A stretch of 33,600 bases of DNA, from NCBI GenBank assembly GCA_036259355.1, contig DATABY010000028.1:1-33600 (forward strand). Reading direction: 5' to 3'. The notes under the pieces were generated by a model. It did no database searches. It was not told the DNA's origin and saw nothing but the letters and a program-made list of their open reading frames with translations. Positions 21,760 to 29,484 of the stretch are shown here, one piece after another (within the stretch, counting starts at the first letter, position 1; every line of letters starts with the position of its first letter). The position numbers and the translations under genes were made by a program. The DNA is from JALZDI01 sp036259355 (GTDB taxonomy: Bacteria > Actinomycetota > Actinomycetes > Propionibacteriales > Nocardioidaceae).

Positions 21760-23774
21760 CGAACCGACTGGCCAACGCCACCAGCCCGTATCTGCTGCAG
21801 CACGCGGGCAACCCCGTCGACTGGTGGGAGTGGGGCGACGACGCGTTCGCGGAGGCCCGCCGGCGCGACGTCCCGGTGCTGCTGTCGGTCGGCTACGCGG
21901 CGTGCCACTGGTGCCATGTGATGGCGCACGAGTCGTTCGAGGACGAGGCGACCGCGGCGTACATGAACGCGCACTTCGTCAACATCAAGGTCGACCGGGA
22001 GGAGCGGCCGGACGTCGACGCGGTGTACATGGAGGCCACCCAGGCCATGACCGGCCACGGCGGCTGGCCGATGACCTGTGTGCTCACCGGTGACGGCGCG
22101 CCGTTCTTCTGCGGCACCTACTTCCCGGACAGCCCGCGCCACGGCATGCCGTCGTTCCGGCAGCTGCTGGAGTCGCTGGCCGCCGCCTGGCGCGACCGGC
22201 GCGACGAGGTCGCCCGCGTCGGCGGCAACGTGGTCGCGCACCTGCAGGCCGACCGGTCGCTGGCCGGCGAGGGCCCGCCGTCGGCGGCGGACCTCGACGG
22301 CGCCGTGGCGGCGCTGGCGCGCGACTTCGACCCCGCCCACGCCGGCTTCGGCGGCGCCCCGAAGTTCCCGCCGTCGATGGTGCTGGAGTTCCTGCTGCGG
22401 CACGCCGCCCGCACGGGAACGCCGCGTGCGCTGCAGATGACCGACGCGACGTGCGCGGCGATGGCCCGCGGCGGCATGTACGACCAGCTCGGCGGCGGGT
22501 TCGCCCGGTACTCGGTCGACCCGTCCTGGGTGGTGCCGCACTTCGAGAAGATGCTGTACGACAACGCGCTGCTGCTGCGGGTCTACGTGCACTGGTGGCG
22601 GCAGACCGGTGCCGCCCTGGGTGAGCGCGTCGCCGTCGAGACGGCCGACTTCCTGCTCGGTGAGCTCCGTACCGCCGAGGGCGGGTTCGCCTCCGCGCTC
22701 GACGCCGACTCGGAGGTGGACGGGCGCAGCGTCGAGGGTGCGTTCTACGCGTGGACGCCCGACCAGCTGACCGACGTGCTGGGCGCCGGCGACGGAGCAT
22801 GGGCGGCGCAGGTGTTCGGAGTGACGCGGGCCGGCACGTTCGAGCACGGGTCCTCGACGCTGCAGCTGCGCGCCGACCCCGACGACCCGGCGCGGCTGGC
22901 CGGCGTGCGCGCGCGGCTGCGGGAGGCGCGGGAGAAACGGTCCCGGCCCGCCCGTGACGACAAGGTGGTGGCGGCCTGGAACGGCCTGGTGGTCGCGGCG
23001 CTGGCCGAGTGCGGCGCGCTGCTGGGCCGCCCCGACCTCGTCGACGCGGCCGTCGCTGCGGGCGACCTGCTGTGGCGGCTGCACGTGGACGGCGACGGCC
23101 GGCTTGCCCGGGTGTCGCGCGACGGTGTGGTCGGCGCGCACGCCGGCGTGCTCGAGGACTACACCTGCGTGGCGGAGGGCTACCTGGTGCTGCTCGGTGT
23201 CACCGGCGACCCGGTGTGGCTGTCGCGGACCGAGACGCTGCTGCGGCATGTGCTGGAGCGGTTCGCCGACGGGCGCGGTGGGTTCTACGACACCGCCGAC
23301 GACGCGGAGAGGCTGGTGCGCCGGCCGCAGGACCCGACCGACAACGCCTCACCGTCGGGGCAGTCCGCGGCGGCGGGCGCCCTGCTGCGCTACGCCGCCG
23401 TGACCGGGTCGGGCCCCTACCGTGAGGCCGCCGAGGCCGCGCTGGCCGCCACCCGCGCGCTGAGTGCCCGGGCGCCGCGCTTCGCGGGCTGGGGCCTGGC
23501 GGTCGCCGAGGCCGCCCTCGCCGGTCCGCTGGAGGTCGCGGTGGTCGGAGCGCCGGACGACCCGCGCCGGGCGGAGCTGCACCGGGTCGCGCTCGAGTCG
23601 TCGTCGCCCGGTGCCGCGATCGTGGTGGGGGAGCCGGGAGGCGGCGGGGACGTCGTACCGCTGCTGCGGGACCGGCCGCTCGTCGACGGCGCGCCGGCGG
23701 CGTACGTGTGCCGGGGGTTCGTGTGCGAGCGTCCCGTCACCGACCCCGACGACCTCCGCCGCCTGCTCGCGTGA
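21756..23774 (+). CDS. DUF255 thioredoxin-domain protein (YyaL/SSP411-like)
   Basis: 672 aa, GTG start overlapping the previous stop. The N-terminal DUF255 domain (about 1-165) has a thioredoxin-like fold with a CHWC active-site motif at residues 50-53, inside SVGYAACHWCHVMAHESF, and the block GHGGWPMTCVLTGDG. The remainder is an (alpha/alpha)6-barrel-like region, with GGMYDQLGGGFARYSVD and HFEKMLYDNALLL, as in N-acyl-glucosamine epimerase or glycosidase relatives. The length is usual for the family. The family is widespread (human SPATA20) but its reaction is not established. Coupling with mca suggests a thiol-related role, which is inference only. Confidence 0.9.
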   Translation: MTNRLANATSPYLLQHAGNPVDWWEWGDDAFAEARRRDVPVLLSVGYAACHWCHVMAHESFEDEATAAYMNAHFVNIKVDREERPDVDAVYMEATQAMTGHGGWPMTCVLTGDGAPFFCGTYFPDSPRHGMPSFRQLLESLAAAWRDRRDEVARVGGNVVAHLQADRSLAGEGPPSAADLDGAVAALARDFDPAHAGFGGAPKFPPSMVLEFLLRHAARTGTPRALQMTDATCAAMARGGMYDQLGGGFARYSVDPSWVVPHFEKMLYDNALLLRVYVHWWRQTGAALGERVAVETADFLLGELRTAEGGFASALDADSEVDGRSVEGAFYAWTPDQLTDVLGAGDGAWAAQVFGVTRAGTFEHGSSTLQLRADPDDPARLAGVRARLREAREKRSRPARDDKVVAAWNGLVVAALAECGALLGRPDLVDAAVAAGDLLWRLHVDGDGRLARVSRDGVVGAHAGVLEDYTCVAEGYLVLLGVTGDPVWLSRTETLLRHVLERFADGRGGFYDTADDAERLVRRPQDPTDNASPSGQSAAAGALLRYAAVTGSGPYREAAEAALAATRALSARAPRFAGWGLAVAEAALAGPLEVAVVGAPDDPRRAELHRVALESSSPGAAIVVGEPGGGGDVVPLLRDRPLVDGAPAAYVCRGFVCERPVTDPDDLRRLLA

Positions 23775-23810
23775 CCCCACTGGGCCGAGTTGCTCCCTCC
23801 CCGTTTCGTT

Positions 23811-23887
23811 GCGGGGGTCCCCAACACCGATAGGTTCGTTGTAGGGGACCCCCGCGCCGGAACGGGTTCGTACCGGGGTGTCCCGGT
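23811..23887. terminator. 12-bp bidirectional terminator plus a second hairpin
   Basis: GCGGGGGTCCCC (23811-23822) and GGGGACCCCCGC (23844-23855) pair perfectly around a 21-nt loop. A second stem, ACCGGG/CCCGGT (23872-23877, 23882-23887), follows with a 4-nt loop. Both lie between convergent stops at 23774 and 23893 and can terminate either transcript. The motif TTCGT is repeated in front of three G-runs in this stretch. Confidence 0.75.
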
Positions 23888-23892
23888 GGGGG

Positions 23893-24639
23893 TCAGCGCA
23901 GGGAGTACGTCGCGATCGAGATGCCGACGTAGTGCGCCATGAACGCGATGACCGTCAGCGAGTGGAACACCTCGTGGAAGCCGAACCAGCGCGGCACCGG
24001 GTTGGGACGCTTGAGCGCGTAGACCAGGCCGCCGACGGAGTACAGCGCGCCGCCGACCACGATCAGCGTGAGCACCGCAGCGCCCGCGGACCTGGCGAAG
24101 TCCTCGAGCCAGAAGATCGCCGCCCACCCCATCGCGATGTAGACGGGGACGTACATCCACCGGGGCGCGCCGAGCCACAGCACGCGGAACGCGATGCCGC
24201 CGAGCGCGGCCGCCCACACCAGCCACAGCAGGAGGCGCTGGCTGGTGCCATCGAGCAGCAGCACCGCGAACGGCGTGTAGGTGCCCGCGATCAGCAGGAA
24301 GATGTTGGCGTGGTCGAGGCGACGGAGCACCTCGTAGGTCCTCGGCGACCAGCGACCGCGGTGGAACAGTGCGCTGCAGCCGAACAACAGCGTGGCGGAG
24401 ACGGCGAACACGCCGGAGCTGATGCGGGTCTCCGGGGTGGGGGAGAGCGCCACCAGCACGATGCCGGCGGCCACCGCCACCGGGAAGGTCACCGCGTGCA
24501 GCCAGCCGCGCAGCCGGGGCTTGAGGAACTCCACGCCCTCACGCAGCCGTTCGCGACCGTCCTCGACCGCGTCGTGCAACCGGTCGCGACGCTCCTCGAC
24601 GGCGTCGTGCATGGACGACAGGCGATCGGCAGCGGGCAC
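23893..24639 (-). CDS. Hemolysin III family (PAQR-like) membrane protein
   Basis: 248 aa from the GTG at 24639, which has GGGAGG 5 nt upstream; the ATG at 24612 has no such site. Seven membrane helices follow an N-terminal charged segment. Conserved His/Ser positions of the family appear in SALFHRGRWS, RRLDHANIFLLIAGTYTPF and FHEVFHSLTVIAFMAHY; these His residues bind zinc in the related adiponectin receptors, which act as ceramidases. Whether the bacterial protein hydrolyses lipids or is truly haemolytic is unsettled. The N-terminus holds a degenerate duplicated helix (HDAVEERRDRL, HDAVEDGRERL). It is divergent from the Z-prenyl synthase gene. Confidence 0.9.
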   Translation of the reverse strand: MPAADRLSSMHDAVEERRDRLHDAVEDGRERLREGVEFLKPRLRGWLHAVTFPVAVAAGIVLVALSPTPETRISSGVFAVSATLLFGCSALFHRGRWSPRTYEVLRRLDHANIFLLIAGTYTPFAVLLLDGTSQRLLLWLVWAAALGGIAFRVLWLGAPRWMYVPVYIAMGWAAIFWLEDFARSAGAAVLTLIVVGGALYSVGGLVYALKRPNPVPRWFGFHEVFHSLTVIAFMAHYVGISIATYSLR

Positions 24640-24715
24640 TGGAACCTCCCGTCGGTGCGCGGTTACGGCAAAGTCGTCCCCAACGTACCCACCGAAGCCA
24701 GCGCTCACACCGCGG

Positions 24716-24721
24716 TAGCCT
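24716..24721 (+). promoter_or_regulatory. Candidate -10 box of the Z-prenyl synthase gene
   Basis: TAGCCT matches TANNNT and would place the transcript start near 24728, leaving a short leader with AAGGAGG before the GTG at 24757. Read on the other strand, TACGTT near 24684-24689 is a possible -10 for the divergent HlyIII gene. Confidence 0.4.
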
Positions 24722-24756
24722 GGTGAACCGGGACGAGGACGAAGGAGGCGCGGCGG

Positions 24757-25521
24757 GTGCGCAGCGCGTGGGACGTGGCGTACGAGCTGTACGAACGCCG
24801 CGTACGGCGTGCACTGCCGGACGAACGCCTGCCCAAGCACGTCGGCGTCATCGTCGACGGCAACCGGCGGTGGGCCCGTGCGGCCGGTGGCACGTCGGAG
24901 TCGGGGCACACCGCGGGTGCCGGGAAGATCGTCGACTTCCTCGACTGGTGTGACGAGCTCGACGTCGACGTGGTCACGCTCTGGCTGCTGTCCACCGACA
25001 ACCTGGCGCGACCGGCGAGCGAGCTGGAGTCGCTGCTGCGCATCATCGAGCAGCTCGTGCAGACCCTGGCCGAGCTCGGCGCCTGGCGCGTCAACCCGGT
25101 GGGGGCCCCGGACCTGCTGCCCGCGCGCACGGCGGAGATCCTCAAGGCGTCGGCCGAGCACACCAAGGACGTCGACGGGATGACCGTCAACGTGGCGGTC
25201 GGGTACGGCGGCCGGCGCGAGCTCGCCGACGCGGTGCGGTCGCTGCTGCACGAGCACGCGTCGCGAGGGACGACGATCGAGGAGCTCGCCGAGATCCTCG
25301 ACGTCGAGCACATCGCCGAGCATCTCTACACCAAGGGGCAGCCCGATCCCGACCTGGTGATCCGGACGTCGGGGGAGCAGCGGCTGTCCGGCTTCCTGCT
25401 CTGGCAGAGCGCGCACTCGGAGTTCTACTTCTGCGAGGCCATGTGGCCCGACTTCCGGCGCGTGGACTTCCTGCGGGCGATCCGGTCCTACGCCGCCCGC
25501 CAGCGCCGCTACGGCTCCTGA
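24757..25521 (+). CDS. uppS: Z-isoprenyl diphosphate synthase (UppS family)
   Basis: 254 aa, GTG start with AAGGAGG upstream. It condenses isopentenyl diphosphate onto an allylic diphosphate with Z geometry. It may make a short Z-prenyl product, as M. tuberculosis Rv1086 (omega,E,Z-farnesyl diphosphate synthase) does, or the polyprenyl carrier for cell-wall synthesis. Motifs are HVGVIVDGNRRWARAAGG with the catalytic Asp34, the LWLLSTDNLARP region, VNVAVGYGGRRELADAV, and DLVIRTSGEQRLSGFLLWQ and HSEFYFCEAMWPDF, the diphosphate-binding end. Product length cannot be read reliably from sequence. Its neighbourhood matches Rv1086, which favours the short-chain type. Confidence 0.9.
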   Translation: MRSAWDVAYELYERRVRRALPDERLPKHVGVIVDGNRRWARAAGGTSESGHTAGAGKIVDFLDWCDELDVDVVTLWLLSTDNLARPASELESLLRIIEQLVQTLAELGAWRVNPVGAPDLLPARTAEILKASAEHTKDVDGMTVNVAVGYGGRRELADAVRSLLHEHASRGTTIEELAEILDVEHIAEHLYTKGQPDPDLVIRTSGEQRLSGFLLWQSAHSEFYFCEAMWPDFRRVDFLRAIRSYAARQRRYGS

Positions 25522-25591
25522 CCCGTACGTGAGTCGCGGCGAGGAACGGGGGGTCGGGCGTGTCCGGCGGCCTCTGCCCCCGGATCCGGCG

Positions 25592-25626
25592 TAACTTCGC
25601 AGCAACGGCCGGAGGGGAAGCCGGCC
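25592..25626 (+). promoter_or_regulatory. phoH -10 box and leader hairpin
   Basis: TAACTT (25592-25597) fits TANNNT and predicts a transcript start near 25604. Right after it GGCCGG (25607-25612) and CCGGCC (25621-25626) form a 6-bp stem with AGGGGAAG in the loop. The predicted transcript start excludes the far-upstream in-frame start at 25560 and supports an initiation codon at 25644 or 25659. Confidence 0.4.
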
Positions 25627-25658
25627 GACAACAGGCCCAGCCGGTGAGGGGAAGACTC

Positions 25659-26969
25659 TTGGCTGCTTCAGGCGGCGCCGTTCGGCGTACCTATGTTCTG
25701 GACACCAGCGTTCTGCTCGCGGACCCGCATGCCCTGCGGCGCTTCGACGAGCACGAGGTGGTGCTCCCCGTCGTGGTGATCAGCGAGCTCGAGGGCAAGC
25801 GGCACCATCCCGAGCTGGGCTACTTCGCGCGCTCGGCGCTGCGGATGCTCGACGAGCTCCGCGTGCTGCACGGACGGCTCGACGAGCCGGTGCCGATCGG
25901 GGAGGCCGGCGGCTCCGTCCGTGTCGAGCTCAACCACACCGACCCCACGGCGCTGCCCGCGGGGTTCCGGCTCGGGGACAACGACACCCGCATCCTCGCG
26001 GTCGCGCACAACCTCGGCAGCGAGGGACACGACGTCACGTTGGTGTCCAAGGACCTGCCGCTGCGGGTGAAGGCGTCGGCGATCGGGCTGGTGGCCGAGG
26101 AGTACCGCGCCGAGCTGGCGCTGGAGTCGGGGTGGACGGGCCTGCAGGAGGTCGACGTGACCGCCGAGCAGGTCGACATGCTCTTCGCCGACGGCGAGGC
26201 CGACATGCAGGCCGCGCGCGACCTGCCCTGCCACACCGGCCTGGTGCTGCTGTCCGACCGGGGTCGCGCGCTGGGCCGGGTCACGCCCGCCAAGCGCGTC
26301 CGCCTCGTCCGCGGGGACCGGGAGGCCTTCGGCATCAAGGGCCGCTCGGCCGAGCAGCGGATCGCGCTGGACCTGCTGCTCGACCCCGACGTCGGCATCG
26401 TGTCCCTGGGCGGGCGAGCCGGCACCGGCAAGTCCGCCCTGGCCCTGTGCGCCGGCCTCGAGGCCGTTCTCGAGCGTCGCCAGCACAAGCGGGTCGTGGT
26501 GTTCCGCCCGGTTCTCCCGGTCGGCGGTCAGGAGCTCGGCTACCTGCCCGGAAACGAGTCGGAGAAGATGGCGCCCTGGGGTCAGGCGGTCTTCGACACC
26601 CTCGGAGCACTCACCAGCGCCGACGTGATCGACGAGGTGATCGACCGCGGGATGCTCGAGGTGCTGCCGCTGACGCACATCCGCGGGCGCTCGCTGCACG
26701 ACGCCTTCGTCGTGGTCGACGAGGCTCAGTCGCTGGAGCGCAACGTCCTTCTGACCGTCTTGTCCCGTATCGGTGCCAACTCCCGCGTGGTCCTCACGCA
26801 CGACGTGGCACAGCGCGACAACCTGCGGGTCGGGCGGCACGACGGTGTGGTGGCGGTGGTCGAGAAGCTCAAGGGGCATCCGCTCTTCGCGCACATGACG
26901 CTGACGCGCTCCGAGCGCTCGCCGATCGCGGCGCTGGTCACCGAGATGCTCGAGAACGTGTCGCTGTGA
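25659..26969 (+). CDS. phoH2: PIN-PhoH protein (PhoH2-type RNA helicase/RNase)
   Basis: 436 aa from a TTG at 25659 with GAGGGGA 6 nt upstream; a GTG at 25644 is an alternative. The N-terminal PIN domain (about 8-140) begins RTYVLDTSVLLADP, with the first acidic residue of the nuclease site; further acidic positions are ISELEGKRH and RLGDNDTRILAVA. The C-terminal PhoH ATPase has Walker A GGRAGTGKSAL near 250, GYLPGNESEKMAPW, and Walker B AFVVVDEAQS near 348. Mycobacterial PhoH2 unwinds and cleaves RNA. There an antitoxin-like gene (phoAT) overlaps phoH2 upstream; here the 137 bp before the gene contain no such separate reading frame. It appears to be monocistronic. Confidence 0.92.
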   Translation: MAASGGAVRRTYVLDTSVLLADPHALRRFDEHEVVLPVVVISELEGKRHHPELGYFARSALRMLDELRVLHGRLDEPVPIGEAGGSVRVELNHTDPTALPAGFRLGDNDTRILAVAHNLGSEGHDVTLVSKDLPLRVKASAIGLVAEEYRAELALESGWTGLQEVDVTAEQVDMLFADGEADMQAARDLPCHTGLVLLSDRGRALGRVTPAKRVRLVRGDREAFGIKGRSAEQRIALDLLLDPDVGIVSLGGRAGTGKSALALCAGLEAVLERRQHKRVVVFRPVLPVGGQELGYLPGNESEKMAPWGQAVFDTLGALTSADVIDEVIDRGMLEVLPLTHIRGRSLHDAFVVVDEAQSLERNVLLTVLSRIGANSRVVLTHDVAQRDNLRVGRHDGVVAVVEKLKGHPLFAHMTLTRSERSPIAALVTEMLENVSL

Positions 26970-27079
26970 CCCGTCGCGTGCGCCCCTGCTGTGGCGGCCG
27001 GTGAATCGTGCGCAGACCGTGACGGGAGTGTTGTGGCTATGAGGGTAGTTGTGGTGGCAGAGTGCGGTTCAGGGAAGTT

Positions 27080-27093
27080 TTGCGACGACGCAA
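27080..27093 (+). promoter_or_regulatory. Candidate operator before the sugar-uptake operon
   Basis: TTGCG (27080-27084) and CGCAA (27089-27093) form a dyad around ACGA directly upstream of, and touching, the AAGGGAG ribosome site of the binding-protein gene. Sugar operons in Actinobacteria are often controlled by LacI-family repressors at palindromes of this general kind. No clear -35/-10 pair was found in 26970-27079, which otherwise shows no gene. Confidence 0.35.
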
Positions 27094-27103
27094 GGGAGCG
27101 ACG

Positions 27104-28429
27104 ATGAGGGTGAAGTCGTTGGGGAGGTACGGCGCGCTGGGTTGTGCGCTCGTGCTGCTCACCACGGGCTGCCTGCAGGGCGGCGGAGGCGGCGAGAGCG
27201 GTGACTCCGGGGACACCCAGGAGGGCGACGGCAAGGTGCAGATCCTGGGCGCTTTCCCGGACCCGGAGGCAGGCTTCTTCGAGCGGTCCCTGCGGCCCTT
27301 CGAGCAGGAGTCGGGGATCGATGTCACGTACGTGCCCTCGACCGACTTCACCACCGAGATCCGCACCCGCGTGCAGGGCGGCAACCCGCCCGACATCGGT
27401 CTCTTCCCGCAGCCGGGACTGGTGACCGACCTCGGTCGCGCCGGCGACGCCATCCCGCTCAACGACCTGATCGACGTCAACCAGATCGAGGAGACCGTGA
27501 TCCCCGGCTTCCTCGACTCGGTCACCGACGACGAGGGCACCGTCTACGCCGCCCCGATGCGCATGGCCGTCAAGAGCGTCGTGTGGTACCCCGTGCCGGA
27601 GTTCGAGCAGGCGGGCTACCAGGTGCCGCAGACGTGGCAGGAGATGCAGGATCTCGAGGAGCGGATCAAGTCCGACGGCGGTACCCCGTGGTGCATCGGC
27701 GCGGAGGCCGGGGCCGACACCGGCTGGGTGCTGACCGACTGGCTCGAGGAGATGGTCCTGCGGACGGCCGGCCCCGAGGTCTACGACCAGTGGGTCAACC
27801 ACGAGATCCCCTTCGACGACCCGCAGATCGTGGAAGCCGCCCAGACGTTCGGCGAGGACATCCTCTTCGAGCAGGGCACCGTGCTCGGCGGGCCGCGGGC
27901 GGTGCTCACCACGTCGTTCGACACGTCCCAGAACGGCCTCGTCGAGCAGCAGCCGCAGTGCTTCATGCACCGGCAGGGCAACTTCGTCACCGGGTTCTTC
28001 CCCGAGCAGGTGCAGCAGAACCTCGGCAACCACGTCGGCACCTTCGTGCTGCCCCCGATCGAGGGCGGCTACGACGGCACGCCGATCCTGGGCGGAGGCG
28101 ACATGGCCGCGGCCTTCGTCAACGACAGCGACGTCGTCGAGGTCATGGAGTTCATCACCTCCGACGAGTTCGGCACCGAGTGGGCCGCTGCCGGTGGCTG
28201 GCTGTCCCCGCACACGACGTTCGACAACAGCGCCTACCGTGACCCGACCACGCGGGAGATCGCCGCCCTCGCGCAGGATGCCGACGTGTTCCGCTTCGAC
28301 GCCTCCGACCTGATGCCGGCCGAGGTGGGCGCGGGAACGTTCTGGGACGAGATGGTCGCCTGGACGTCGGGCCAGAAGTCGCTGAACCAGGCGCTCAGCG
28401 ACATCGAAGAGAGCTGGCCGAGCAGCTGA
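27104..28429 (+). CDS. Sugar ABC transporter substrate-binding lipoprotein (AglE-like)
   Basis: 441 aa from the ATG at 27104 with AAGGGAG upstream; an in-frame GTG at 27062 has no support. The signal sequence ends in the lipobox LLTTGC, so Cys23 is the likely lipidated residue and the protein is tethered to the outer face of the membrane. A Gly/Ser/Asp linker follows. The rest is a cluster-B (family 1) solute-binding fold, e.g. TDFTTEIRTRVQGGNPPDIG near 86-105 and YAAPMRMAVKSVVWY near 148-162. The best match from memory is AglE-type binding proteins for alpha-glucosides such as trehalose, maltose or sucrose; the sugar is not certain. First gene of a four-gene importer operon. Confidence 0.88.
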   Translation: MRVKSLGRYGALGCALVLLTTGCLQGGGGGESGDSGDTQEGDGKVQILGAFPDPEAGFFERSLRPFEQESGIDVTYVPSTDFTTEIRTRVQGGNPPDIGLFPQPGLVTDLGRAGDAIPLNDLIDVNQIEETVIPGFLDSVTDDEGTVYAAPMRMAVKSVVWYPVPEFEQAGYQVPQTWQEMQDLEERIKSDGGTPWCIGAEAGADTGWVLTDWLEEMVLRTAGPEVYDQWVNHEIPFDDPQIVEAAQTFGEDILFEQGTVLGGPRAVLTTSFDTSQNGLVEQQPQCFMHRQGNFVTGFFPEQVQQNLGNHVGTFVLPPIEGGYDGTPILGGGDMAAAFVNDSDVVEVMEFITSDEFGTEWAAAGGWLSPHTTFDNSAYRDPTTREIAALAQDADVFRFDASDLMPAEVGAGTFWDEMVAWTSGQKSLNQALSDIEESWPSS

Positions 28430-28441
28430 CAGATCGTCGCT

Positions 28442-28483
28442 GACCCGGACTGGGTGGTGCATCGCCGCCACCCGGTCCGGGTC
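28442..28483 (+). other. 16-bp intercistronic hairpin after the binding-protein gene
   Basis: GACCCGGACTGGGTGG (28442-28457) pairs with CCACCCGGTCCGGGTC (28468-28483), with a single T·G wobble and a 10-nt loop. It lies 12 nt after the binding-protein stop and 20 nt before the permease ATG. In sugar operons such structures protect the upstream message or partly terminate it, keeping binding protein in excess over membrane subunits. Confidence 0.75.
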
Positions 28484-28503
28484 CCGCACCGAAGGAGTGA
28501 CGG

Positions 28504-29484
28504 ATGGAGAAGCTCCTCATCGCCGTGATGGCGATCCTGGCCGGCGTCGGCGGTATCACCCTGCTGTACTTCCTGCTCAACTTCCTGGTCGAGCGTCTGC
28601 CCGGCAGGTGGGAGCATCGCCTCAAGCCGTTCGCGTTCGTCGCACCGGCCGTCCTGGTCGTGGGACTGTTCCTCGTCTACCCCGCGGTGCAGACGATCGT
28701 CTACAGCTTCGCCAACGACGAGAGCACGGCCTTCGTCGGCCTGACCAACTATCAGGAGCTGTTCAGCGACAGCGACTTCCGGTCAGCGCTGTTCAACAAC
28801 CTGCTGTGGATCATCATCGTCCCGACGATGAGCGTGATCATCGGGCTGCTGGTGGCCGTGCTGGCGGACAAGCTCAGCGCCCGGTTCGAGAGCATCAGCA
28901 AGTCCGTGATCTTCCTGCCGATGGCGATCAGCTTCGTCGGGGCCGGCACCATCTGGGGGTTCATCTACTACGCGGAGCTTCGAGCGCCTGAGCAGATCGG
29001 TCTGCTGAACGCCATCGTCGTGCAGTTCGGTGGGGAGCCCGTGGTCTGGCTCCAGCAGAGCCAGTTCTCGCTCAACGACTTCCTCCTCATGGTGATCATG
29101 ATCTGGCTGCAGGCGGGGTTCGCCATGGTCCTGCTCTCTGCCGCCATCAAGAACGTCCCGGTCGACACGCTCGAGGCCGCGCGGATCGACGGTGCGAACG
29201 AGTTCCAGATCTTCTTCCGGGTCGTCGTGCCGCAGATCTGGGCGACGATGCTGGTCGTGTTCACCACCATCCTCATCCTGGTGATGAAGATCTTCGACGT
29301 CGTCTACGTGATGACGAACGGCGCGTTCGGCACCGAAGTCATCGCCAACGTGTTCTTCAAGGAGCTGCTCGAGTTCGGCAACAACGGGCAGGCGGCCGCG
29401 GTGGTCGTGGTGCTGATGATCGCGGTCATTCCGCTGATGATCTACCAGGTCCGCCGGTACCGCGCGGAGGAGGCAGGCCGATGA
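28504..29484 (+). CDS. Sugar ABC transporter permease (AglF/MalF-like)
   Basis: 326 aa, ATG with GAAGGAG upstream. An extra N-terminal helix (about 6-28) precedes the standard six-helix permease core. The EAA loop that contacts the ATPase reads DTLEAARIDGANEFQIFFR (about 220-238). The periplasmic-side motif PAVQTIVYSFANDE and the segment FVGLTNYQELFSD are typical of MalF-type subunits. Together with the next gene product it forms the heterodimeric channel. The stop overlaps the next start (ATGA), ensuring equal synthesis. Confidence 0.92.
   Translation: MEKLLIAVMAILAGVGGITLLYFLLNFLVERLPGRWEHRLKPFAFVAPAVLVVGLFLVYPAVQTIVYSFANDESTAFVGLTNYQELFSDSDFRSALFNNLLWIIIVPTMSVIIGLLVAVLADKLSARFESISKSVIFLPMAISFVGAGTIWGFIYYAELRAPEQIGLLNAIVVQFGGEPVVWLQQSQFSLNDFLLMVIMIWLQAGFAMVLLSAAIKNVPVDTLEAARIDGANEFQIFFRVVVPQIWATMLVVFTTILILVMKIFDVVYVMTNGAFGTEVIANVFFKELLEFGNNGQAAAVVVVLMIAVIPLMIYQVRRYRAEEAGR

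Noticed and set aside
21279..23249. 656-codon open frame on the minus strand
   Set aside because: It is antisense to the mca end, the small membrane protein and most of the DUF255 gene. The plus-strand genes show motifs and coupling, while the minus frame shows none.
26726..28489. 587-codon open frame on the minus strand
   Set aside because: It covers the end of phoH and the whole binding-protein gene in antisense and has no domain signature.
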